A DNA stretch of 34,904 bases, taken from positions 1-34,904 of IMG/VR virus record IMGVR_UViG_3300042344_000187, one strand, 5' to 3'. This DNA comes from a virus. This document shows positions 7,217 to 14,728 of the stretch, piece after piece (the first letter of the stretch is position 1; every line of letters begins with the position of its first letter). The notes under the pieces are model-generated. The model made no database searches and was not told the DNA's origin. It worked only from the letters and a program-made list of their open reading frames with translations. A program made the translations under genes and the position numbers.

Positions 7217-7893
7217 TGAAAATAACAGATAAAATAACAATAACTAACGAGGACAACATGGAGCTTATGGCTCGTTACCCTGATAAATCGGTAGATTATT
7301 CCTTTACAAGCCCTCCATACAATAGAAAAAGAAACGATAAGTATAATAATTTTACAGACATTAATAATGAGTATTTAAAAATGAATATTAATGTTATAAA
7401 CGAGCTGTTAAGATTAACTAAAAAACACGTGTTTTATAATATACAGGCTAATTTTTACAATCGTCAAGACGTTTATAAATTAATTGGTCATTTTAGTGAA
7501 AAAATTGTTGATATACATATTTGGGAAAAATCAAACCCAATGCCAGCAAGTGGTAAAAATATTACAAATTCGGTAGAATACTTCCTAATATTAGGTAACG
7601 AAAGTTTAAAATCAAACTTTACTTATACAAAAAATATTTTAACAACCTCTGTAAATTCAGATATGCCAAAAGACCATAAAGCAGTTATGAAATTAGATGT
7701 TGCAGAATATTTTATAAGAAATTTTACAAAAGAAAATGATATTATTTTAGATTGTTTTTTAGGATATGGCACAACAGCGATTGCTTGTTATAATTACAAT
7801 AGAAATTTTATAGGTTGTGAAATATCTAAAGAGTATTTCGAAAAAGCTATGCAGCGTATTAACAATCATACATCACAACAAAAACTATTCTAA
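7216..7893 (+). CDS. DNA methyltransferase (N4/N6 type), second
   Basis: A 225-residue DNA amino-methyltransferase clearly distinct from its neighbour. Motif IV is TSPPY at residues 31-35; SPPY is frequent in N4-cytosine enzymes and also occurs in N6-adenine ones. The segment HKAVMKLDVAEYFIRNF (154-170) takes the place of the usual HPxxKP region. Motif I is LDCFLGYGTTAIA at 178-190, where the first Gly-x-Gly of DxFxGxG is kept. It is coupled to the 24-codon gene upstream (TGATG). Two methyltransferases of different specificity suggest broad protection against host restriction. Base and site specificity are not determinable here. Confidence 0.83.
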   Translation: MKITDKITITNEDNMELMARYPDKSVDYSFTSPPYNRKRNDKYNNFTDINNEYLKMNINVINELLRLTKKHVFYNIQANFYNRQDVYKLIGHFSEKIVDIHIWEKSNPMPASGKNITNSVEYFLILGNESLKSNFTYTKNILTTSVNSDMPKDHKAVMKLDVAEYFIRNFTKENDIILDCFLGYGTTAIACYNYNRNFIGCEISKEYFEKAMQRINNHTSQQKLF

Positions 7894-8024
7894 TGATTAC
7901 AAACTTTGAAGAAATAACGCACGAACTTAATGCGGAAACCGACCTAACAAGTCGGTTTTTTTATGATGTGTACTTTTTAAAAACAATGTGTACTGACTTA
8001 AATAACTACAAAACAATATATTAA
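7893..8024 (+). CDS. Short frame, possible remnant of a small conserved protein (43 aa)
   Basis: A 43-codon frame begins with MITNFEEITHELN, coupled to the methyltransferase stop by TAATG. I associate this start with a family of roughly 90-100-residue proteins on Bacteroidota mobile elements, which usually continue with a conserved basic/hydrophobic region. Here the frame instead runs through the terminator at 7936-7962 (coding SRFF at the T-run) and two repeat units, and stops soon after. It may be a truncated remnant or a genuine short protein. The family link is from memory only. Confidence 0.4.
   Translation: MITNFEEITHELNAETDLTSRFFYDVYFLKTMCTDLNNYKTIY
7936..7962 (+). terminator. Intrinsic terminator after the methyltransferase block
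   Basis: AAACCGAC (7936-7943) pairs with GTCGGTTT (7951-7958) around a 7-nt loop and continues into seven T (7956-7962). This is a strong rho-independent terminator that separates the methyltransferase unit from the non-coding region before the replication genes. Confidence 0.85.
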
Positions 8025-8230
8025 CACAAAATAGTACGAAGTACACTTTGAAACCTTATATACTATATATATTAGGGTACTATAATATATATATTTAAAT
8101 AAAAAATATATTTTACAATTACCATAAAACTATATGTTGCTAAAACTAAAAAAATGTGTACTTTTTATAAATTTTTGATTGTAACTAACTGAATATAAAT
8201 TAATTAATACAGTACACATTTAAGTACACA
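7967..8230. repeat. Dispersed TGTGTACT / AGTACACA repeats; candidate replication origin or operator
   Basis: TGTGTACT occurs at 7967-7974, 7987-7994 and 8155-8162. Its reverse complement AGTACACA occurs at 8211-8218 and 8223-8230, and a 7-base partial copy (AGTACAC) at 8040-8046. Most copies share the longer form AATGTGTACT. They lie in very A/T-rich DNA, from the methyltransferase terminator to just before the promoter of the primase-helicase gene. Repeated protein-binding sites plus an AT-rich melting region next to replication genes is the usual make-up of a phage origin; an operator array is the alternative. From 8025 to 8428 I see no gene. Confidence 0.55.
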
Positions 8231-8285
8231 TTAAGTGCGAATCATAAATTATACACCTTATTTATAATTAATATAAATTAATGTG

Positions 8286-8320
8286 TTGTTGTATCAAATT
8301 ATAAATATTTATTAATTTTG
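8286..8320 (+). promoter_or_regulatory. Promoter of the replication operon
   Basis: TAATTTTG (8313-8320) fits the TAnnTTTG -7 box. TTG at 8289-8291 gives a 21-bp spacer, and another TTG lies at 8286-8288. Transcription would begin at about 8325-8328, directly at the structured leader and about 100 nt before the primase-helicase start. Confidence 0.65.
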
Positions 8321-8323
8321 CAA

Positions 8324-8407
8324 TGTCGAGTAGTGCCGATAATATAAGAACTTATTTAGAAAAGCCTTGTTTGATTGGTAGCACTACCCATGACGACAGG
8401 GCTTTTT
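8324..8407 (+). ncRNA. Structured 5' leader with terminator-like hairpin
   Basis: AAAAGCCTTGT (8360-8370) can pair with ACAGGGCTTTT (8396-8406), 11 pairs with one G-U, followed by a short T-run. Its loop holds GCACTAC (8381-8387), which is the exact complement of GTAGTGC (8330-8336) upstream, so loop and 5' end could form a pseudoknot or an alternative helix. TGTCG (8324-8328) also matches CGACA (8394-8398), overlapping the hairpin arm. Lying between promoter and first gene, this could be an attenuator controlled by a factor, or the source of a small RNA. No known class is recognised. Confidence 0.5.
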
Positions 8408-8428
8408 GATTTTAAAAAAAAATAAAAT

Positions 8429-10828
8429 ATGAGTGTTGATTTTTACAAAAACAAAACTTCAGTAGTTCCAGTTGGAAGACCAAGGGAAGCTATTTATTAC
8501 CTTGAACGAATTAGAGAGGGAGCAACAAAAAAAACTATTGATTTGTTAAGGTCAGAACTTGATAAAAAAAATAGAGATGCGATAAAAGGAACTTTATCTG
8601 CTGTTACATTTGCTGGAACTTTTACCACACGAGGAAAAGATAATTTAAAAAAAGCAAGTGGTTTATGTATATTAGATTTTGACAAACTTAAAAGCTATGA
8701 TTTAGTTTTAGAGTTAAAGGATAAGTTAACAAAAGACAATTATGTTTATTCTACTTGGATAAGTCCATCGGGAGATGGTTTAAAGGTTTTGGTTAAAATA
8801 CCTTGTATAGAATCCAATGACGAATATAACAAATACTATAAATCAATTGTAAAGCATTTTGAATGGGTAAACAAAGAGTATGGAGATAACACAATCGATA
8901 CTTCAGGACAGGATATTTCGAGACTATGTTTTGAATCATACGACCCAACAATTTATATTAATTTAGACTCTGATTTATATGTTGACTTTGAAAGAACTGA
9001 ACTTGTTGAAATAAACAATACTTTAGGAGTTGTTACAAACATTCCTTTAACAGACCAAGACCAAATAGCTAATAGGTTAATGGTATGGTTTAAGAAGTCT
9101 TACAATGGTGTAAATCGTAATAATTCCTTTCATAAATTAGCACTTGCATTTAATGATTTTGGTGTTGAAAGATATATTGCAGAAAGATATATTTTAGCAA
9201 ATGAACAAAAGGATTTTGATAGAAAAGAAATATTAGCATTAATAAATTCTGCTTATAAACATACTGCAAACTTTGGTACTAAACATTTTGAAGATAAGGT
9301 TAAATTAAAGACCATTTCAAATATGATTTTAGTAGGCAAGACAAATGACTATATAAAAAAATCATTTCCTGACTTAAGCGATGAAAAATTAGATGCTGAG
9401 ATAAATGCACAAAAAAGTAAAATTGACGTTAACAAATTTTGGAGCCACAATGAGGATGGAAAGTTAGTAGTTTCACACCATAAGTTTAAATTCTATTTAG
9501 AAAATAAAAACTTTTTTAAACATTTTCCAATTGATAAATCAAAGACTTTTACATTTATAACTAAGGAAGGTAATTTTGTAGATGAGGTAACAGAGTTTCA
9601 AATTAAGGATCATGTATTAAATGAATTGTTAAGTAGTGATAGTTTGGAGCCTTTTGATTTATTAGCAGGTAGTACAAAGTCTTTTACACCGCAATATTTA
9701 TCAATGTTAGAAACTGCTAAATTTAATATTGAAGAAGATGCTGCAGACTTTGCGATATTATATTATCGTAATTGTGTAATCAAAGTTTTTAAAGATGGTT
9801 ATCAAAAGATGAACTATGAAGATTTAAAAGGTTTTGTTTGGAAAAAACAAGTAATTGACCGTGACTTTATAGATGCTGACCACCATAAATCAGAATTTAG
9901 AAGATTTCTTTGGTTAGCTTCATCACAAAATAAAAATAAATACGAAAGTTTAAAATCTGTTATTGGTTATTTAATGCATTCATACAAAACAAGTGCAAAC
10001 AATAAAGCAATAATATTCAACGATGAAACAATTTCAGACAATCCAAACGGTGGTTCTGGTAAATCTTTATTTTGGAATGCTTTGGGTAAAATGAAAAAAG
10101 TATCCGCAATAGATGGTAAAACCTTTGAGTTTACTAAATCATTTCCTTATCAGTCGGTACCTGTTGATACGCAACTTTTAGTATTTGATGACGTTAAAAA
10201 GAACTTTCAATTTGAATCTTTATTCTCATTAATAACAGAGGGTATAACCTTAGAATATAAAGGGCAGGACGCAATCAAGCTACCTGTTACTAAATCACCT
10301 AAAATAGTTATTACAACAAACTATACTATTGGAGGAGTTGGTGGTTCTTTTGAACGTAGGAAATTTGAAGTTGAAATGAGTAGTTATTTTAATGCAAATC
10401 ATACACCTTTAGACGAGTTTGGTCATATGTTATTCGATGACTGGGACGAAAATGAATGGGCAAGATTTGACCATTTTATGATTAATTGTCAAAAGTTTTA
10501 TTTAGAAAAAGGATTAGTACCATTTGACTTTACAAATTTAGAACATAGAAAATTGATAAATGAAACTTGTTCCGAATTTTTGGAATGGATGGGAGATGGA
10601 AATGTACAAGAAAATAATAGATTAATAAAAAGTGTTTGTTTTGAAAATTTCTTACAAGAGCATAAAGATTTGAGAAGTTGGCTAAAGTCTAAACGTTTTA
10701 CAATTTGGATTCAAAAATATTGCGCATATTATGGTAAAACTTATAACGAAGGAAATTCAAATGGTCAAAGATGGTTTGAAATAACTACAAATGATGAATT
10801 TAAAAAAGTAGAAGAATGTCCGTTTTAA
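8429..10828 (+). CDS. Primase-polymerase-like and SF3-like helicase fusion
   Basis: A 799-residue replication protein. The N-terminal part resembles the VirE-N/BT4734-type, archaeo-eukaryotic primase-like fold: LDFDK at 82-86 (metal-binding Asp-x-Asp), SPSGDGLKVLVKI at 112-124, and DTSGQDISRLCF at 157-168. A middle region of unknown fold follows. The C-terminal part has an AAA+ helicase core of the D5/SF3-like kind: Walker A NPNGGSGKS near residue 540, Walker B LLVFDD near 585, and ITTNYTI near 633. It should prime DNA synthesis and unwind the template at the fork. No separate DNA polymerase is seen, so the host polymerase or this protein's primase domain must synthesise DNA. It follows the structured leader and overlaps the helicase gene by 13 nt. 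Confidence 0.8.
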   Translation: MSVDFYKNKTSVVPVGRPREAIYYLERIREGATKKTIDLLRSELDKKNRDAIKGTLSAVTFAGTFTTRGKDNLKKASGLCILDFDKLKSYDLVLELKDKLTKDNYVYSTWISPSGDGLKVLVKIPCIESNDEYNKYYKSIVKHFEWVNKEYGDNTIDTSGQDISRLCFESYDPTIYINLDSDLYVDFERTELVEINNTLGVVTNIPLTDQDQIANRLMVWFKKSYNGVNRNNSFHKLALAFNDFGVERYIAERYILANEQKDFDRKEILALINSAYKHTANFGTKHFEDKVKLKTISNMILVGKTNDYIKKSFPDLSDEKLDAEINAQKSKIDVNKFWSHNEDGKLVVSHHKFKFYLENKNFFKHFPIDKSKTFTFITKEGNFVDEVTEFQIKDHVLNELLSSDSLEPFDLLAGSTKSFTPQYLSMLETAKFNIEEDAADFAILYYRNCVIKVFKDGYQKMNYEDLKGFVWKKQVIDRDFIDADHHKSEFRRFLWLASSQNKNKYESLKSVIGYLMHSYKTSANNKAIIFNDETISDNPNGGSGKSLFWNALGKMKKVSAIDGKTFEFTKSFPYQSVPVDTQLLVFDDVKKNFQFESLFSLITEGITLEYKGQDAIKLPVTKSPKIVITTNYTIGGVGGSFERRKFEVEMSSYFNANHTPLDEFGHMLFDDWDENEWARFDHFMINCQKFYLEKGLVPFDFTNLEHRKLINETCSEFLEWMGDGNVQENNRLIKSVCFENFLQEHKDLRSWLKSKRFTIWIQKYCAYYGKTYNEGNSNGQRWFEITTNDEFKKVEECPF

Positions 10829-12231
10829 AATTAAGAGATTACCAGGAGCAATACATTTTGGATTTACAAAAGTCTTTTCAAAATGGACATAAACAAGTTA
10901 TTCTTTGCGCACCAACAGGCGCAGGAAAAACTATTATGTTTTCTTATATGTGCAAAAACGCATTTAATAAAAATAAAAAGATATTAATTCTAACAGATAG
11001 AAAGGAGTTATTTTCTCAGTCAGATAGTATAATTTCAAAATTAAATTTAATTCCACAACTTATAAAACCAAACTCAAAAATAGATTTAAACGAAAATTTA
11101 TTTATCGGAATGGTTCAAACAGTAATGCGTAGAATTGAATTATTAAAAGAGTGGATTTATAGTTTAGATTTTATTATAATAGATGAAGCGCATAAATCTA
11201 TTTTTGATAATTTATTTGAACATATAAATAAAAATACATATGTAATTGGAGCCACAGCCACACCTCATCGAGAGGGTAAACAAAATAGTTTAAAAAAATA
11301 TTATACTGATATAATACAAGTGATTGATACGCCTGAATTAATCGAGAAAGGTAATTTATCAAAGCCATCTTCTTATGGTGTTAGAGTAGACCTAAAAGGT
11401 GTAAAAACAAAAGGAGGTGACTACGATGAAAAAAGCATGGCAGATAAATATTCAGAAATTCAATTGTATCATGGAGTATATGATAATTATACAAGAATAT
11501 GCAATGGAAAAAAAGCATTAGTATTTTGTCCTAATATTGATAGTTCTATTGAGTTAGTAAATTCATTTCAACAAAAAGGATTGCCAGCTAAACATGTAGA
11601 TTGTTATATGGATAATAGAGATGAAGTTTTAGAATGGTTTGAAAATACACCTGGAGCAATATTATCAAACTATGGTATATTAACAACAGGATTTGATTGT
11701 CCGACAATTGAAGTTGTAATTTTATATCGTGCTACTAAATCTTTGCCTTTATTTTTACAAATGGTTGGACGAGGCTCGAGAGTTACACCAACAAAAAATG
11801 AGTTTACAATATTAGATTTTGGAAATAATATTAAAAGACATAACTATTGGGAGGATTCAAGAATATGGAGTTTAGACAAAAAAGAAAAGAAACAAGGAGA
11901 GGCACCAATTAAAGAATGTCCTGAATGTTTAGCTTTATTACCTATGAAAATTAAAGAATGTAATTATTGTGGTTATTGTTTTCCAAAAACAGAAAAAGAA
12001 ATTGAAGAAGAATTAGTTGTAGAACTTGAAAAGCTATCAAATGATAAACTTAAAAAAGAAATTGAAACAGCAGATTTTAAAAAACTTCATTTAATAGCAA
12101 CTGCAAAAGGCTATAAAAAAACATGGATATTTCATCAACTTAAAACAAATAAAGATTTTTTTGATTATGAAAAATATATGAATTATAAAAGTGGATGGGC
12201 AATTAGACAAATTTTAAATAGAAGTATATGA
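10816..12231 (+). CDS. SF2 DEAH-type helicase with C-terminal zinc ribbon
   Basis: A 471-residue ATP-dependent helicase or translocase. Motif Q/I: LRDYQ at 6-10 and APTGAGKT at 32-39. Motif II: IIDEAHKS at 121-128. Motif III: GATATP at 145-150. Motif VI: QMVGRGSR near 314. After the core, CPEC and CNYCGYC near residues 372-390 form a four-Cys zinc site. The arrangement resembles RadD/UvsW-like enzymes that remodel branched DNA. It probably works in replication restart or recombination along with the nuclease gene coupled downstream (ATGA). It starts inside the end of the primase-helicase gene. Confidence 0.85.
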   Translation: MSVLKLRDYQEQYILDLQKSFQNGHKQVILCAPTGAGKTIMFSYMCKNAFNKNKKILILTDRKELFSQSDSIISKLNLIPQLIKPNSKIDLNENLFIGMVQTVMRRIELLKEWIYSLDFIIIDEAHKSIFDNLFEHINKNTYVIGATATPHREGKQNSLKKYYTDIIQVIDTPELIEKGNLSKPSSYGVRVDLKGVKTKGGDYDEKSMADKYSEIQLYHGVYDNYTRICNGKKALVFCPNIDSSIELVNSFQQKGLPAKHVDCYMDNRDEVLEWFENTPGAILSNYGILTTGFDCPTIEVVILYRATKSLPLFLQMVGRGSRVTPTKNEFTILDFGNNIKRHNYWEDSRIWSLDKKEKKQGEAPIKECPECLALLPMKIKECNYCGYCFPKTEKEIEEELVVELEKLSNDKLKKEIETADFKKLHLIATAKGYKKTWIFHQLKTNKDFFDYEKYMNYKSGWAIRQILNRSI

Positions 12232-12560
12232 AGACAGAGTCAAAAATTCAACAAGAAATAGTAATGTGGTTTAGAAATAATTATTGTTTACTTCAACATA
12301 ATCCAAGAAGTGTAATTTTTTCTGTACCAAACGACTCAAAAGATGCTAAAGAACAAATGAGAAAAAAAGCCACAGGGCTATATGCAGGGGTTTCAGATTT
12401 AATTTGTATTCATTTTGGTAAAGTATTATTTATTGAAGTGAAAGCAGATAATGGAATACAATCTCCTAGGCAAAAAGATTTTCAAAATATAGTTGAGTCT
12501 CAAGGATTTGAATATCATTTAGTTAGGAGTTTAGATGAGTTTAAATTAAAAATAAAATAA
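12228..12560 (+). CDS. VRR-NUC domain nuclease
   Basis: A 110-residue single-domain nuclease of the PD-(D/E)XK superfamily. GVSDLI with Asp57, then LFIEVKA with Glu70 and Lys72, and SPRQKDF with Gln82, match the VRR-NUC active site; the C-terminal GFEYHLVRS closes the domain. Family members cut branched or structured DNA and accompany SF2 helicases, as here (ATGA overlap with the helicase gene). It probably resolves replication or recombination intermediates. The length is typical of stand-alone phage VRR-NUC proteins. Confidence 0.85.
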   Translation: MKTESKIQQEIVMWFRNNYCLLQHNPRSVIFSVPNDSKDAKEQMRKKATGLYAGVSDLICIHFGKVLFIEVKADNGIQSPRQKDFQNIVESQGFEYHLVRSLDEFKLKIK

Positions 12561-12568
12561 AAAAATAG

Positions 12569-12598
12569 TTGTTAATTAATTATTTTATATTATATTTG
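12569..12598 (+). promoter_or_regulatory. Strong Bacteroidota-type promoter
   Basis: TTG (12569-12571), a 19-bp spacer, then TATATTTG (12591-12598): the best match to the Bacteroidota consensus in the window. It lies right after the nuclease gene and starts the 12655-18986 unit. The start of transcription would be near 12604, followed by the leader with GTTCTTTGACAT. Confidence 0.75.
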
Positions 12599-12604
12599 TA
12601 CCAT

Positions 12605-12654
12605 AGTTCTTTGACATCGCGGGAAAATAAAAAAAAATCAAAAACAATTTAATA
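12605..12654 (+). promoter_or_regulatory. Leader of the second early operon
   Basis: A roughly 50-nt untranslated leader beginning agttctttgacatcgcggg, then A-rich sequence up to the ATG at 12655. The string GTTCTTTGACAT is one I have seen near transcript starts in Bacteroidota, but I cannot confirm this here. No hairpin is evident. Confidence 0.35.
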
Positions 12655-12891
12655 ATGGATATAACACACGTACAAGAGTACTTCCGTGAGCAGATTGCCG
12701 CAGGTACTTATGAGATTATGGGAAGGTTTGGAAATAAAATCTTTCTCGAAGTAGAAAACAGACCATTCTGCATTTATGTAGGCACTCGACCTGAGTATAC
12801 AACGCAAACAGGAAACATATGCGACAATTACATAAATTTAGGAGCATTTACAGAACAACAAAAAATAGATATTTATGACCGAGAAAACTGA
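12655..12891 (+). CDS. Small early protein, unknown (78 aa)
   Basis: First gene after the strong promoter. The 78-residue protein has a helical N-terminus (THVQEYFREQIAAGTYEIMG) and a beta-like middle (KIFLEVENRPFCIYVGTRPE). There is no signal, membrane segment or known motif. First genes of phage early operons often code host-takeover proteins, but that is only positional. It overlaps the next gene by 17 nt. Confidence 0.6.
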   Translation: MDITHVQEYFREQIAAGTYEIMGRFGNKIFLEVENRPFCIYVGTRPEYTTQTGNICDNYINLGAFTEQQKIDIYDREN

Positions 12892-13072
12892 AAGAAAAGC
12901 ACTTACTACTTTATCAAAGAAAGCAAACGATCAAGTAAAGAGAGTAAGAACAATTGATAACTACATTAATCATAGTTATGAGATGAAAGGGTACTACATT
13001 AATTTAGCCTGTGAGCTAATGGAGTTGTTACCGAGTGAAACGATTGAGAAATATTTAAAGCTACGAAAATGA
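12875..13072 (+). CDS. Small basic helical protein, unknown (65 aa)
   Basis: A 65-residue, strongly basic, helical protein (ALTTLSKKANDQVKRVRTID) that overlaps the gene before it by 17 nt and the ERF gene by ATGA. It may bind nucleic acid or accompany the annealing protein, but no motif is recognised. The tight coupling supports it as a real gene. Confidence 0.55.
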   Translation: MTEKTERKALTTLSKKANDQVKRVRTIDNYINHSYEMKGYYINLACELMELLPSETIEKYLKLRK

Positions 13073-13563
13073 TTTACGGAAAACTATTAAAAGCAAAAAA
13101 GGAAATTGGAAAGGTTTTTAAAAATAGCAAGAACCCACATTTTAAAAGCAATTACGCTGATATAAACGCATTATTAGATACAGTTGAACCTATCTTATTA
13201 GAAAATGGATTGCTACTCTTACAACCAATTATTAATGGAAAAGTAATAACACAGATAGTTGATGTTGAAACAGGAGAAAAGATTGAAAGCATAATTGAAT
13301 TAGATGGTACAATGAACGCACAGCAACGTGGGTCTCAGATAACGTACTATCGTAGATATACTTTACAGAGTTTATTGAGTTTGTCAACAACGGATGATGA
13401 TGGAAACTTAGCAGTGCAACCAACTAAACCTTTAATGTCAGACGCACAATATGAAAAGTTTATTGAACGTTTACAAAGTGATTCAAGTATAATTGACAAA
13501 GCACGTAAACAATTTCAATTTACACCAAGTCAAGAATTAGAAATAAAAGAGATTTTAGGATGA
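13069..13563 (+). CDS. erf: ERF-family single-strand annealing protein
   Basis: A 164-residue ERF-type recombinase that anneals complementary single strands. The family landmarks are all present: NPHFKSNYADI (22-32), a conserved hydrophobic segment with LLLLQPI, QRGSQITYYRRYTLQSLL (86-103), and DDDGN (109-113). The C-terminal tail is short and helical. It likely repairs or recombines phage DNA, and can produce concatemers for packaging, together with the VRR-NUC nuclease and the SSB-like protein at 17851. Its ATG overlaps the upstream stop and its stop overlaps the next ATG. Confidence 0.88.
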   Translation: MIYGKLLKAKKEIGKVFKNSKNPHFKSNYADINALLDTVEPILLENGLLLLQPIINGKVITQIVDVETGEKIESIIELDGTMNAQQRGSQITYYRRYTLQSLLSLSTTDDDGNLAVQPTKPLMSDAQYEKFIERLQSDSSIIDKARKQFQFTPSQELEIKEILG

Positions 13564-13697
13564 GTAGAGTTTATGATTACTACCGGACACCTGATCAATC
13601 GGAAGTAGAAGAACAAGAACGTCTTGAGTATTTAAGATGGTATCAAGAACAACAAGAAAAACAAAACCAAGAAAAAAGCAAAGAAGATGGAAAATAA
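13560..13697 (+). CDS. Small Gln/Glu-rich protein, unknown (45 aa)
   Basis: A 45-codon gene starting MSRVYDYYRTPDQSEVEEQE and ending in a Gln, Glu and Lys-rich helix. It is coupled by ATGA to the ERF gene and overlaps the next gene by 11 nt. The YDYYRTP start recalls the YFYYGTP of the gene at 5522, possibly a distant relation. Function unknown. Confidence 0.6.
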   Translation: MSRVYDYYRTPDQSEVEEQERLEYLRWYQEQQEKQNQEKSKEDGK

Positions 13698-13899
13698 AGA
13701 TAAAACAGCATTTTATAATCCGAACTCATATGGAGATGATGGTATTGGCTTAACAAAACGTGAATACTTTGCTGTAATGGCAATGCAAGGATGGATATCT
13801 TGCCAACATGATGGATTTACAGGAGATGAATTTACAATTGCTATAAGAGCTATTAGATGTGCAGATACTTTATTAGCAGAGTTAGAAAATAAAAAATAA
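13687..13899 (+). CDS. Conserved small phage protein, unknown (70 aa)
   Basis: A 70-residue protein with GLTKREYFAVMAMQGWISC (21-39) followed by an amphipathic helix with AIRAIRCADTLLAEL. This arrangement (GLTxREYFA, AMQG, then AD-LL--L) recurs in many phages of diverse hosts and in prophages, usually among early genes, but its function is not known to me. It is soluble and overlaps the preceding micro-gene. Confidence 0.7.
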   Translation: MENKDKTAFYNPNSYGDDGIGLTKREYFAVMAMQGWISCQHDGFTGDEFTIAIRAIRCADTLLAELENKK

Positions 13900-13910
13900 A
13901 ATTAGAAATC

Positions 13911-14402
13911 ATGGAAAAGAGCCTTTACAAGATTAACGCTGAATATTTAGAACTATTTGGTAAAATAGAATTAGCAGAGGGTGTGTTGACACCTGAGTTA
14001 GAAGAGGAGTTGATAATTAAAAAATCAGAGTTAGAAGTTAAAAGCATTGCGTATGCAGAAGTTATCAAGCAAAGAGAAAGCTTTAACGTACGCATAGATG
14101 AAGAATTAAAGCGATTACAAGCATTAAAAAAGCAAAACGATACATTGGTATCAAGGCTTAAATCAAACTTGTTACAAGCTGTAAATATATTTGGAAATTA
14201 TGAAGCAGGATTTTTAAAGTTTAGCACTCGTAAATCTAAGCAAGTTGTTATAGATTACGATGTGAATGACCTACCAAAGCAATATAAAACGGTTAAAGTT
14301 ACAGAAACAGCGGATAAAGTAGCAATCAAGAAAGCAATCGAAAGTGGTCAAGAAGTTTATGGTTGCAGATTAGTTGAAAACATAAATCTTACAATAAAAT
14401 GA
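13911..14402 (+). CDS. Siphovirus Gp157-like protein
   Basis: A 163-residue protein of the Gp157 family. Residues about 5-100 form a long, charged coiled coil (KRLQALKKQNDTLVSRLKSN), then FLKFSTRKSKQVVIDYD, DLPKQYK and DKVAIKKAIESGQEVYG give the typical C-terminal half. Gp157 proteins were linked to phage resistance when expressed in Streptococcus thermophilus, but their molecular role in infection remains uncertain; they sit with recombination and SSB genes, as here. Its start context aaattagaaatcATG equals that of the gene at 5522. Confidence 0.85.
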   Translation: MEKSLYKINAEYLELFGKIELAEGVLTPELEEELIIKKSELEVKSIAYAEVIKQRESFNVRIDEELKRLQALKKQNDTLVSRLKSNLLQAVNIFGNYEAGFLKFSTRKSKQVVIDYDVNDLPKQYKTVKVTETADKVAIKKAIESGQEVYGCRLVENINLTIK

Positions 14403-14728
14403 AAACATTAATAATAGGAGGTTGGTTAATGCTAACCTCTTTAACTTTTGAAGCTACATATTACGGAGGTTCTTTTCATGGAAACCTAACATATTCAGGT
14501 GAGAAGTTTGATAAAAACAAAATGACTTGCGCCTCAAATCACTTTAAGATTGGTACAATGTTAGAAGTAACTAATCCAATTAATCACAAGTCGGTTGTAG
14601 TTAAGGTAAACGATAAAGGGCAAATGAAAAACAATGTGATAGACCTATCAGAAAAAGCATTTAAACGCATTGCTTCGCTAAAAGAGGGAAGAATTAAAGT
14701 AACAATTAAAAAATTTGATGAATTATGA
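14399..14728 (+). CDS. Secreted RlpA-like double-psi beta-barrel protein
   Basis: A 109-residue protein with an N-terminal hydrophobic segment that looks like a signal peptide (MKTLIIGGWLMLTSLTFEA) followed directly by an RlpA-like barrel: ATYYGGSFHGNLTYSGEKFD, HFKIGTMLEVTN, VVVKVNDKGQM (canonical NDRGP) and VIDLSEKAFKRIA. RlpA domains act on or bind denuded peptidoglycan glycans at the septum. It lies among DNA-metabolism genes (ATGA coupling on both sides), not in the lysis cluster, so an early role such as wall remodelling, division interference or blocking superinfection is conceivable. Two landmark residues of the barrel, the Asp in NDKG and the Asp in IDLS, are present. Confidence 0.75.
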   Translation: MKTLIIGGWLMLTSLTFEATYYGGSFHGNLTYSGEKFDKNKMTCASNHFKIGTMLEVTNPINHKSVVVKVNDKGQMKNNVIDLSEKAFKRIASLKEGRIKVTIKKFDEL

